Part shown: positions 1-7,127 of the stretch, in pieces
Layout: each line of letters starts with the position of its first letter
Numbering within the stretch: the stretch's first letter is position 1
Made by a program: the position numbers and the translations under genes
Notes under the pieces: generated by a model
The model's database searches: none
What the model was told of the DNA's origin: nothing
The model's input: only the letters and a program-made list of their open reading frames with translations
Assembly (NCBI GenBank): GCA_002385265.1
Contig: DGDD01000183.1
Location: 1-18,742, forward strand
Length of the DNA stretch: 18,742 nucleotides
Source of the DNA: Chitinophagaceae bacterium UBA3961
GTDB taxonomy: Bacteria > Bacteroidota > Bacteroidia > Chitinophagales > Chitinophagaceae
Direction of reading: 5' to 3'

Positions 1-84
1 CCGGAAGAGCCGACCGCTGACGCTAGCGAGAACAATGCAACGAATCCTGATCCTTCACCGTCTGATGAATCAAATCCGTCATAA
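1..84 (+). CDS. C-terminal end of an unidentified protein (partial)
   Basis: Frame 1 is open from the first base to a TAA at 82-84 and encodes 27 residues rich in Pro, Glu, Asp, Ser and Asn. This looks like a disordered acidic tail with no fold of its own. Its start lies outside the window. It ends 25 bases before the TPR gene on the same strand, so the two are probably co-transcribed. In many Bacteroidota an exported TPR protein follows gyrA, and GyrA proteins there can end in an acidic low-complexity tail. GyrA is therefore a plausible identity, but this rests on context and memory of gene order, not on a recognisable domain. Confidence 0.6.
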   Translation, partial: PEEPTADASENNATNPDPSPSDESNPS

Positions 85-109
85 TGTTTTTTTATATAAA
101 AAGTAACAC

Positions 110-1408
110 ATGAAAAAATCACTCTTCATTGCTTCCATGTTACTGGTAACTATTGGATTGCAAGCACAAAAATTGGACAAGGCTAAGAAATACCTAGAGG
201 ACAAGAAGCTGGCTGAGGCAAAAACGGAAATCGAGAATTTCCTGGCTATTGATAAAAACAAACTCAACGCAGAAGCCATTTACGTTAAAGGAAAAATCTA
301 TTTAGCGATTTCTAAAGATGCAGCTTTAAAAGGTTCACAACCTGATGCTAAAGACATCGCGTTTGAAGCAGTTAAGCAATACAGAAGCCTTGAGGCTCAA
401 AATGTAAAAGATACCACCAAGCGCTATATGTCGATGATGTTAGATAACAACTATCCGTTATTTGATCTCTACAAAGATTACAGTGCAGATGGAGCTACTT
501 TTTACAATGCTAATAATTTCAACGATGCTTTGACCAATTTCGGAAAGTGCGTTGATGTATTTACATATTTGCTCGATTCGAAGTTGATTCCTGCTATGTT
601 TGATACAACTACAGTATTGTACACAGGAATTTGTGCAGAAAAAGCACAAAAGCCGGATGTTGCTGCCAAATATTATGGAATGATCGCTGAAAAGAAAATC
701 AAAAGCGAAGGATTTCTCGATATCTACAAGTGGTTGACCGATTTCTATAGCCGCAAGGATGATAAAGCAAATACTGAAAAGTACTTGAATTTAGGTCGTT
801 CTGTATATCCAACAGACTCTTTCTGGGATGCATTTGACTTAGAAAATGTTCGTGAAAAAGGCAGCAAAGAAGACTTGTACAAAAAATATGAGGAAATCAT
901 TGCCAGAAATCCAGACAATGTAAACTTCGTGTTCAACTATGGAGTGGATTTGTACCAAGCAGGGTATGATCCTGAAGTTTCAAAAAGACCAGGTAATTCA
1001 AAAGAACTCATTGCCAAAGCATTGGTTTATTTTAAGAAAGCGGTTGAATTGAAGCCTGATTTTGCAAACGCAAACATGGTAATTGGTCAGTTGATTTACA
1101 ATGAAGGTGTAGATATCAACAACGTAAATAAAACCATCCGTCCTCAAAACGGTCAAAAGTTGAAGCCTGAGGAATTGAAGAAAAAAGATGAATTGAGAAA
1201 AGAAACGGCTAAGAAATTTGAAGAGGCGTTGCCTTATTTTGAAAAAGTAGAAAAAGCATTGGATTCACAAGCGAAGTTGAAAATGGATGATAAAACCATT
1301 CTCAAAGAATGTTTTGATACAATGATTATTATCTACGAAACACTCGATAAAAAAGAGAAGGCTCAAGAATACACCGATAAATACAACGGGGTAGATAAGA
1401 AGCACTAA
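110..1408 (+). CDS. Exported tetratricopeptide-repeat (TPR) protein
   Basis: The 432-residue protein begins with a Sec signal peptide: Lys-Lys at 2-3, a hydrophobic core at about 4-17, and a likely cut before Gln20 or Lys21. It therefore acts in the periplasm or at the outer membrane. The rest is Lys/Glu-rich and helical. TPR-like helix pairs are visible at about 22-60, 260-325 (including a stretch of the type ALVYFKKAVELKPDFANA) and 365-425. TPR proteins act as scaffolds, and no catalytic motif is seen. The ATG at 110 is the natural start because the signal peptide begins there. There is no Shine-Dalgarno sequence, as is usual in this phylum. The gene is probably read through from the preceding gene and ends at a strong hairpin at 1437. 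Its partner is not known from the sequence. Confidence 0.85.
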   Translation: MKKSLFIASMLLVTIGLQAQKLDKAKKYLEDKKLAEAKTEIENFLAIDKNKLNAEAIYVKGKIYLAISKDAALKGSQPDAKDIAFEAVKQYRSLEAQNVKDTTKRYMSMMLDNNYPLFDLYKDYSADGATFYNANNFNDALTNFGKCVDVFTYLLDSKLIPAMFDTTTVLYTGICAEKAQKPDVAAKYYGMIAEKKIKSEGFLDIYKWLTDFYSRKDDKANTEKYLNLGRSVYPTDSFWDAFDLENVREKGSKEDLYKKYEEIIARNPDNVNFVFNYGVDLYQAGYDPEVSKRPGNSKELIAKALVYFKKAVELKPDFANANMVIGQLIYNEGVDINNVNKTIRPQNGQKLKPEELKKKDELRKETAKKFEEALPYFEKVEKALDSQAKLKMDDKTILKECFDTMIIIYETLDKKEKAQEYTDKYNGVDKKH

Positions 1409-1436
1409 TCAACGTAATAGGAGATTTCTTCTTCAT

Positions 1437-1470
1437 ATAAAGGCATCCACGGGGATGCCTTTATTATTTT
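1437..1470 (+). terminator. Intrinsic terminator after the TPR gene
   Basis: A 12-bp perfect stem (1437-1448 pairing with 1453-1464, core AAAGGCATCC/GGATGCCTTT) with a 4-base loop ACGG is followed by TATTATTTT. It lies 28 bases after the TPR stop and between convergent genes. The T-rich side favours the plus strand. It may also limit read-through from the minus-strand gene ending at 1530. Confidence 0.8.
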
Positions 1471-1529
1471 GTGTATTTTCGTAATTTTCTATTTAACATA
1501 ATATAAATTATAAGAATAATTTTTGGGAA

Positions 1530-2426
1530 TTATTTGACTTTCAATTGAATATGCCAATCATTCCCGGAGCGAATTCCAAAAGCTTTTGAATAATCACCCA
1601 TATTCAATGCAATCGAAAGTTCCATTAAACTGTTGAAATAAACCAGTGGCATTTGATCAGGCACTTCTCCAAAAGTATGCACCAATTTAGCCGTATTTTG
1701 ATGCACCAAACTGTCCTTCAAATAAATCTGATAAGCAATTGAGTCGCCGTATTTAACACCGGCATCCAAAATCATTTTAGAAGGAATATTCGTCCAAATA
1801 TTTCCATATTGAACGTCCAAAACAGGAATCGTTCCTTCAATAACTCCATTGTTTATGTGAGCTTGCTTATAGGCCAACCGAACAATGCCACCTGTATATT
1901 CAGGGCCAACTTCTTCAAATGTAATGGTATGAGATGCTAAACGTGCTGCTGTATAGGCATACACGTCTCGACCATGAAAAGTGTAAGAAGCTCCGCTGTT
2001 TTGCCTGCGGTTTCTGACTTCATCGATCAAACGAATGCGCTCTATTCCCAACGACTTTTCGATGAGGGTAAGCGTTCCATTGTCGGGCGTAACAATGTAG
2101 TGGCCGGATTTTGTAAGTACGACCACACTACGACGATCGGTTCCTACACCCGGGTCAACAACAGATACAAACACAGTTCCTTTTGGCCAATACTGTATGG
2201 ATTGATCTAATCGATAGGCCGCTTCCCAAATGTTGTAAGCAGGTATTTCATGGGTGTTATCATATAAACTTAGATCCGGATCAACACTGGTTGCTACGCC
2301 TTTCATAGCGCTTACAGCGCCGTCTTTTAATCCAAAGTCGGTTTGAAAAACCACCGCGTTTTTACCTTGATTGCAAGCTGTGGTTGCCCAAATACTCACT
2401 AAAAAAACAATGTATTGAAGTTTCAT
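1530..2426 (-). CDS. SAM hydrolase (SAM hydroxide adenosyltransferase, DUF62 family) with lipoprotein signal
   Basis: This 298-residue protein belongs to the family that includes fluorinase, chlorinase and the SAM hydroxide adenosyltransferases, which split S-adenosylmethionine with water into adenosine and methionine. Visible family signatures are TDFG at 29-32, VDPGVG at 90-95 followed by R98-R99, TPDNGTL at 113-119, FHGRD at 150-154 and YGNIWTNI at 207-214. The Asp-Arg-His triad known from hydrolytic members maps to D91, R98 and H151, so an active hydrolase is likely. The N-terminus is unusual: residues 1-18 form a hydrophobic signal ending in ATTAC, which resembles a lipobox with C18 as the lipid anchor, although Thr at -3 is weak. 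The rest of the family acts in the cytoplasm, where SAM is found. The gene is divergent from the HEAT-like gene, with only 41 bases between the starts. Confidence 0.85.
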   Translation of the reverse strand: MKLQYIVFLVSIWATTACNQGKNAVVFQTDFGLKDGAVSAMKGVATSVDPDLSLYDNTHEIPAYNIWEAAYRLDQSIQYWPKGTVFVSVVDPGVGTDRRSVVVLTKSGHYIVTPDNGTLTLIEKSLGIERIRLIDEVRNRRQNSGASYTFHGRDVYAYTAARLASHTITFEEVGPEYTGGIVRLAYKQAHINNGVIEGTIPVLDVQYGNIWTNIPSKMILDAGVKYGDSIAYQIYLKDSLVHQNTAKLVHTFGEVPDQMPLVYFNSLMELSIALNMGDYSKAFGIRSGNDWHIQLKVK

Positions 2427-2442
2427 AAACGCTTAATTGAGC

Positions 2443-2450
2443 TAAATTTA
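2443..2450. promoter_or_regulatory. Possible shared bidirectional -7 box TAAATTTA
   Basis: The 41-base gap between the divergent starts at 2426 (-) and 2468 (+) has a self-complementary TAAATTTA in its middle, 16 and 17 bases from the two start codons. It matches the Bacteroidota -7 consensus TAnnTTTG at seven of eight positions on both strands. No good -33 box is visible for either direction, so this is a weak inference. Confidence 0.3.
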
Positions 2451-2467
2451 CTGCTAACCTTCTTGTT

Positions 2468-2989
2468 ATGAAAATCGATTTTGAACAGTTGATTCTGGCA
2501 GAGCATTCAAAATTGCAGGCAAATAAAATAAAACAAGCCGTATTGGATCACCCAGATCAAATGAAAGATTTTATGAGGGCGTTTTTCAATGGAGAGCCCA
2601 AAATAGTTCAGCGTGCTGCTTGGCCACTTAGTTTAATTGCCGAAGAAAACCCCCAATTAATTCGCCCGTATATCGGAAAACTAATGAAGTTGTTACATGA
2701 TGAAACGCAGCATCCCGCCATTCCCCGTAACATTACTCGTCTGTTTCAATTCGTAGCCATACCTGAGAAATATCAGGGTGAATTGATGGATTACTGCTTC
2801 AAGTCAATTTTAGATTTAAAAGCCGCCGATGCAGTGAAAGCGAGCGCCATTACAATACTTGATAATCTATGTAAAATTTATCCGGAGATCCGTTCAGAAT
2901 TGGTTACGGCCTTAGAAACCCAGTTCCAGTACGAAGGCCCGGCTTACCAAAGCCGAGCCCGTAAAGTTCTTCAAAAATCAAGGCGCTAA
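2468..2989 (+). CDS. Conserved hypothetical protein with HEAT/ARM-like helical repeats
   Basis: This 173-residue protein has no signal peptide or membrane segment, so it is probably cytoplasmic. It is almost entirely alpha-helical. Helix pairs at about 25-58, 58-100, 105-137 and 138-173 have the spacing of HEAT or ARM repeats; examples are VQRAAWPLSLIAEENPQLI and VKASAITILDNLCKIYPEIR. Such folds bind proteins or nucleic acids, and no active-site motif is present. I do not recognise a named family. Similar short proteins in Bacteroidota have sometimes been labelled adenylosuccinate lyase in databases, but none of that enzyme's signature loops is here. The ATG at 2468 fits the short divergent spacer. 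The stop overlaps the stop of the convergent ndh gene by 4 bases. Confidence 0.75.
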   Translation: MKIDFEQLILAEHSKLQANKIKQAVLDHPDQMKDFMRAFFNGEPKIVQRAAWPLSLIAEENPQLIRPYIGKLMKLLHDETQHPAIPRNITRLFQFVAIPEKYQGELMDYCFKSILDLKAADAVKASAITILDNLCKIYPEIRSELVTALETQFQYEGPAYQSRARKVLQKSRR

Positions 2990-4263
2990 GCTCTCATAAC
3001 ATCTTTTATTTTAGTTGAAGTAGACTTGTTGAACTCCTTGAATACCAGTCTTAAAGACTGATCATAGGTAATGTAGCTATACAGCCAATTCAAGAAAACA
3101 AACAAGCGGTTTTTGATGCCTAGAATGAGCATTAAATGCAAGCCCATCCAAATCAACCATGCGAAAAAACCTTTGATATGTCCTTTGTTGCCGGGGAAAT
3201 CAACCACTGCTAAATTCCTCCCCACTGTAGCCATCGCTCCCTTATTTTTGTACCGAAAGGGCTGCTCCTCTCCTTTTACAATGGCCTTAAAAATGGCATC
3301 CGCTTGTTGTATGGCAACCGGTGCCACTTGTGGGTGACCGGAAGGATATTCAGTCGTTTCCATGTAAGCGATATCACCAATGGCGTAGACATCTTTTTGA
3401 TTCAGCACCCTATTGTAAGCATCAACTTTAATTCTGTTCCCCCTTCCTATTAAACCGGGTTCAATGCCTTCAGGAACGTTTCCCTTGATGCCTGCTGCCC
3501 AGATAACCAGTCTAGAGGGTATTTGTCGGCCGTCTTTTAACTCAACTGTATGCCCATCGTAATCAGTAACCAAGGTATTCGTCAGAACTTTAACGCCCAG
3601 TTCCGCTAGGTATTCCTGACTGTGTTTAGATGATTTTGCACTCATTGAAGACAATGTTTTGTCTGAGCCTTCCAGTAAGTAGATATTCATCTTCGAAAAA
3701 TCAATTTCAGGATAGTCCTTAGGAAGCACATAAGTCTTCATTTCCGAAATGGCTCCACTCAATTCAACGCCGGTTGCGCCACCCCCTACAACAACAATAT
3801 TCAAAAGCTCTGTTAATTGAGTTTCGTCTTTTGCCATCACGGCTTCTTCGAAGTTTTGGATCAAGCGATGTCTAATCTGCAAAGCTTCTACGGTAGATTT
3901 CATGGCAAAGCCAAAGCTTTCGATTTTGCTATTATTGAAGAAGTTCGTATCCGCTCCTGTGGCAATAATGAGTTTGTCATAGGAAACTTTGCCAAACTCT
4001 GTCTCCAGTTCTTTCTGAGCCAAATTCACACTTAGAATTTCTCCAATTCGAATTCGGACATTTTTGCTGTTATGAAAAACCTTTCTAAGCGGGAAAGAAA
4101 TATTGCTAGCATCTAAGCCTGCTGTAGCTACTTGATAAAAAAGGGGCTGAAATTGATGATAGTTATAACGATCTATCAGAAGTACTTCTACACCGGAACG
4201 ATTATTAAGTCGGCGGGCCAATCGCAATCCTGCAAACCCGGCACCCGCTATTACAATCTTCAT
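2986..4263 (-). CDS. ndh: Type II NADH:quinone oxidoreductase (NDH-2)
   Basis: NDH-2 oxidises NADH and reduces membrane quinone without pumping protons. The 425-residue length is normal for the family. The FAD site GAGFAG is at 7-12 and the NADH site GGGATG at 160-165. WAAGIKG (255-261), the FAD-contacting VYAIGDIA (292-299) and the quinone-side motif VAPVAIQQA (313-321) are all present. A C-terminal segment at about 365-405, rich in Trp, Leu, Ile and Phe, matches the amphipathic membrane anchor of these peripheral proteins. It is transcribed away from serA and meets the HEAT-like gene tail to tail with a 4-base overlap of stops. A large palindrome covers its likely promoter, so it may be under transcriptional control. 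A related flavoprotein acting on another acceptor is possible but less likely. Confidence 0.88.
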   Translation of the reverse strand: MKIVIAGAGFAGLRLARRLNNRSGVEVLLIDRYNYHQFQPLFYQVATAGLDASNISFPLRKVFHNSKNVRIRIGEILSVNLAQKELETEFGKVSYDKLIIATGADTNFFNNSKIESFGFAMKSTVEALQIRHRLIQNFEEAVMAKDETQLTELLNIVVVGGGATGVELSGAISEMKTYVLPKDYPEIDFSKMNIYLLEGSDKTLSSMSAKSSKHSQEYLAELGVKVLTNTLVTDYDGHTVELKDGRQIPSRLVIWAAGIKGNVPEGIEPGLIGRGNRIKVDAYNRVLNQKDVYAIGDIAYMETTEYPSGHPQVAPVAIQQADAIFKAIVKGEEQPFRYKNKGAMATVGRNLAVVDFPGNKGHIKGFFAWLIWMGLHLMLILGIKNRLFVFLNWLYSYITYDQSLRLVFKEFNKSTSTKIKDVMRA

Positions 4264-4280
4264 AGTAAATTATTACACCA

Positions 4281-4325
4281 CAAATTTATACAATTTTCAA
4301 TAATTACTGAAAATTGTATAAATTT
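4281..4325 (-). promoter_or_regulatory. 18-bp perfect inverted repeat overlapping the likely ndh promoter
   Basis: AAATTTATACAATTTTCA at 4282-4299 is repeated exactly in inverted form at 4308-4325, with an 8-base spacer. On the minus strand the outer arm contains TAAATTTG (4288-4281), a full match to the Bacteroidota -7 box TAnnTTTG, 17 bases before the ndh start codon. The palindrome would cover the region from about -33 to -7. This placement fits an operator for a dimeric regulator. The alternative is a terminator for serA, whose stop lies 41 bases upstream on the same strand. That is weaker because the stem is nearly all A-T and no T-run follows on the minus strand. Confidence 0.6.
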
Positions 4326-4366
4326 ATTTCTCTCTTTTACTTAAAGATTTGATTATCAATATTATA

Positions 4367-5605
4367 TTAGTAAAGTAAGCGTACTTTAATAGTCTCTTTT
4401 ACCGACTTTAGCAAGTTAAAAGCGGCAGTTGAAAGCTTTTTATCTACATCCAACACCACATAACCGATTTCATCATTAGTTTTTAGGTATTGTGAGAGGA
4501 TGTTGATTTTATGAGACGATAATTGTGTGTTTATTTCAGACAAAACACCCGGTACATTCTTATGAATATGTAAGATTCGGTGTGTTCCTTCTAACAATGG
4601 CAAGGCAATTGGAGGTACAGTATGAGAACCTGTTGTCATACCGGTTTCCAAGAATTGATACAATTTGTTGCTCACATCTTCACCAATATTATGCTGCGCT
4701 TCCTCAGTTGATCCACCGATATGAGGAGTCAGAATCACATTTGGAAGGTCTTGAAGTGGAGTTTGAAATCGGTCTCCGTTCTTCTCTGGTTCCCAAGGAT
4801 ATGTGTCAACTGCAGCTCCGGAAATTGTTCCCTCAAGAATAGACTTACGAAGGGCATCTAAATCAACCACCTCTCCCCTTGCATAGTTCAATAAGATTGC
4901 ACCTTTCTTGAACTGCTTTAAGGTTGTTTTATTGATCATGTTTTTGGTAGCAGCTGTTTCCGGTACATGAAGCGTAACTATATCAGCAGCGTTAAGTACT
5001 TCTTTTAATGACTTTTTTGGAATAGCATTGCCTAAAGGAAGTTTGGTAACAGTATCATAGAACATTACTTTCATGCCCAAGGATTCGGCCATCACGCTTA
5101 CTTGAGACCCAATGTTTCCGTAGCCAATAATCCCTAATGTTTTTCCGCGCAATTCATAACTTCCTTTTGCATCTTTCATCCAAATACCTTCATGAGCTGC
5201 TTTATTTTTATCAGGTATCCTTCGTATAAGCATGATCGACAATCCAATAACCAACTCAGCTACTGAACGCGTATTACTATAGGGAGCATTGAAAACTGTT
5301 ACTCCTTTCTTGGTTGCGGTCTTTAAGTCTACTTGATTTACACCTATGCAAAAACACCCAATGGCTTGAAGTTTGGTAGCAGCATCTAAAACCTTTGCAG
5401 TAATTTGGGTTTTAGAACGAATTCCCAATAAATGAACATCTTTCACTTCCTTGATCAGTTCGTCTTCAGAAAGGGCACCACTAAGTTTACGAACGTTCGC
5501 ATAACCACCTTCTTTGAAATTTCGAACGGCGGCATCACTGATATTTTCTAGAAAGAGAATGTTAATCTTTTCTTTGGGATAACTGGTACTTTTCTTGTCG
5601 GTCAT
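4367..5605 (-). CDS. serA: D-3-phosphoglycerate dehydrogenase with regulatory ACT domain
   Basis: SerA catalyses the first step of serine synthesis, oxidising 3-phosphoglycerate to 3-phosphohydroxypyruvate with NAD. The 412 residues match the E. coli-type enzyme in length and order: a split substrate-binding domain, a Rossmann domain with GYGNIG at 161-166, and a C-terminal ACT domain at about 342-412. The catalytic residues R243 (in YARGE), E272 (in PWEPE) and H295 (in TPHIGG) are all present and sit three positions beyond their E. coli counterparts. The ACT motif HIHKNVPGVLSEIN (346-359) closely resembles the serine-binding segment of E. coli SerA, so feedback inhibition by serine is expected. 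There are 117 bases between its start and the divergent lipoprotein hydrolase gene. A CATCTTTG at 5642-5635 could be its -7 box. Confidence 0.95.
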   Translation of the reverse strand: MTDKKSTSYPKEKINILFLENISDAAVRNFKEGGYANVRKLSGALSEDELIKEVKDVHLLGIRSKTQITAKVLDAATKLQAIGCFCIGVNQVDLKTATKKGVTVFNAPYSNTRSVAELVIGLSIMLIRRIPDKNKAAHEGIWMKDAKGSYELRGKTLGIIGYGNIGSQVSVMAESLGMKVMFYDTVTKLPLGNAIPKKSLKEVLNAADIVTLHVPETAATKNMINKTTLKQFKKGAILLNYARGEVVDLDALRKSILEGTISGAAVDTYPWEPEKNGDRFQTPLQDLPNVILTPHIGGSTEEAQHNIGEDVSNKLYQFLETGMTTGSHTVPPIALPLLEGTHRILHIHKNVPGVLSEINTQLSSHKINILSQYLKTNDEIGYVVLDVDKKLSTAAFNLLKSVKETIKVRLLY

Positions 5606-5703
5606 TGTTGTTTGCTTTACAATTTTCAGTGCTGCAAAGATGAGCCTAAAAAATGAATTGAAAAAACGAAGATGTGTTCGCGCTTACAATCATTCGTATT
5701 ATT

Positions 5704-5711
5704 TATATTTG
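5704..5711 (+). promoter_or_regulatory. Bacteroidota-type -7 box (TATATTTG) for the serine hydrolase gene
   Basis: TATATTTG matches TAnnTTTG exactly. Transcription from it should begin near 5717. That is only about 6 bases before the first possible TTG start (5723) but about 33 bases before the second TTG at 5750, so it favours the later start. No clear -33 TTTG is seen; a TTCG lies at 5677-5680. Confidence 0.45.
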
Positions 5712-5722
5712 CATAAATCTTA

Positions 5723-7093
5723 TTGTTAAACCGCTCAACTAAGTTCCTGTTGAAAGCCACTATTTTAAGTGCTGTAGCACTGTTCCTTTTGTTGTCTTGT
5801 GCCGGAGGTGCTGTTAAAGACCCAGTTCCTGCCAACCCAGTTGTATCCTTGTCTGCTGCGAAAGATACCAATGTAACGTTCGATCCTGCCGTATTACAAC
5901 GCTATCAAAATGAGATCAAAGCTTTTGCTGATAAACTTACCTCCAAAGGAAACTTCAATGGCTCATTGCTAGTGGCAAAGGATGGTCAAATTCTATTTGA
6001 ATATTACAAAGGTTTTATCTATTACAAACGGAAAACAGATACTATCACTTCTACTTCGGCCTTCCATTTAGCTTCTGTTAGTAAAACAATAACAGCAACG
6101 GCTGTCCTAAAATTATGGCAGGAAGGAAAAATTGGGATCGACCAATCCGTTTCTGCGGTGCTACCTGGTTTTCCTCTTCCTAAGATTACCATTCGCTCTT
6201 TGTTAAACCACAGAAGTGGTTTACCAAATTATGTTCATTATATGGAGCAATTGGGCTGGGATAAAAAACGTCGAATAACCAATAAAGATGTTTTTGATTT
6301 TATTGTGAACCACTATCGTGAAATTGATATTGCTTCTTGGAACACAAGGTTTAACTATTCCAATACAAACTATGCTCTTTTGGCGTTGATCGTTGAAAAA
6401 GTTTCAGGGCAAACCTTTCCTGACTATGTGATGGAAAATATTTTCATTCCACTTGGAATGAGTAATTCATACGTATTTACGCCACAAGATAGTGCTACTG
6501 CGATGCCAAGTTACTACTACAGCGGCCGTCAATATGCATTCGACTACTTGGATTTGGTTTATGGCGATAAAAATATCTACAGTACTGTACAAGATTTGTA
6601 CAAATTCGATCGTACACTTTCTACCAATAAAATTTTAATGCCCGCAGCTTTAGAAGCAGCGTATATGCCTTATAGTTTCGAAAAAGCTGGCGAGCATAAT
6701 TATGGTTTGGGGTGGAGAATGAACTTGCTAAAGAATGGCAAGAAAATAATTTATCACAACGGTTGGTGGCATGGCAACAGAACTTCCTTCTGTAGGTTGT
6801 TAGATGAAAATGTTACCATCATCGCACTTTGTAATAATGACTCAAAGTCTATTTACTCTGTAAAAAAGATGTCGGATATTTTCGGACAATATTTACAAAA
6901 GCTCGATAGCGAAGACGATGAAAACACACCAGCCGCAGCTCCGGTTAAAAGGAAAAAAGTGACTAAAAAAGCTGTAAAGGCTAGATCCCGTAAGGCTTCC
7001 ACTTCAAAGTCTTCAACATCGTCAACCAAAAAGACTACCGTTAAAAAGACAACCACCAAATCTAAAACAACTGCTTCTAAGTTGAAGAAGTAA
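5723..7093 (+). CDS. Lipoprotein serine hydrolase (beta-lactamase/DD-peptidase fold) with Lys-rich tail
   Basis: Residues about 60-395 form the class C beta-lactamase/DD-peptidase fold (Pfam Beta-lactamase). The SxxK motif is SVSK at 118-121, the YxN motif is YSN at 212-214, and HNG at 345-347 stands in for KTG. The role could be a peptidoglycan peptidase, esterase or peptide hydrolase; the substrate cannot be read. The N-terminus is a lipoprotein signal with lipobox LLSC (C26), so the enzyme is anchored on the periplasmic side or outer membrane. No in-frame ATG exists before the signal. A TAA at 5714-5716 leaves TTG at 5723 or TTG at 5750, and the latter gives the compact signal MKATILSAVALFLLLSC. 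Residues 404-456 are a low-complexity Lys/Ser/Thr tail (for example KRKKVTKKAVKARSRK), like histone H1 and unusual for this family. Confidence 0.85.
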   Translation: MLNRSTKFLLKATILSAVALFLLLSCAGGAVKDPVPANPVVSLSAAKDTNVTFDPAVLQRYQNEIKAFADKLTSKGNFNGSLLVAKDGQILFEYYKGFIYYKRKTDTITSTSAFHLASVSKTITATAVLKLWQEGKIGIDQSVSAVLPGFPLPKITIRSLLNHRSGLPNYVHYMEQLGWDKKRRITNKDVFDFIVNHYREIDIASWNTRFNYSNTNYALLALIVEKVSGQTFPDYVMENIFIPLGMSNSYVFTPQDSATAMPSYYYSGRQYAFDYLDLVYGDKNIYSTVQDLYKFDRTLSTNKILMPAALEAAYMPYSFEKAGEHNYGLGWRMNLLKNGKKIIYHNGWWHGNRTSFCRLLDENVTIIALCNNDSKSIYSVKKMSDIFGQYLQKLDSEDDENTPAAAPVKRKKVTKKAVKARSRKASTSKSSTSSTKKTTVKKTTTKSKTTASKLKK

Positions 7094-7127
7094 TGCCCAA
7101 TTCTCAAGAATGAACTAACTTAGTAGG

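Noticed and set aside
1974..2210. Plus-strand frame opposite the SAM hydrolase
   Set aside because: It lies entirely antisense to the conserved catalytic core, has no start signals and no recognisable protein features.
4349..4359. TTGATTATCAA near the serA stop as an FNR-type box
   Set aside because: The half-sites TTGAT and ATCAA are separated by 1 base, not 4, so it does not fit the family's binding geometry.
4525..4842. A 105-codon plus-strand frame inside serA
   Set aside because: It is antisense to the well-conserved ACT and catalytic regions of SerA and shows no family features. It is a shadow frame.
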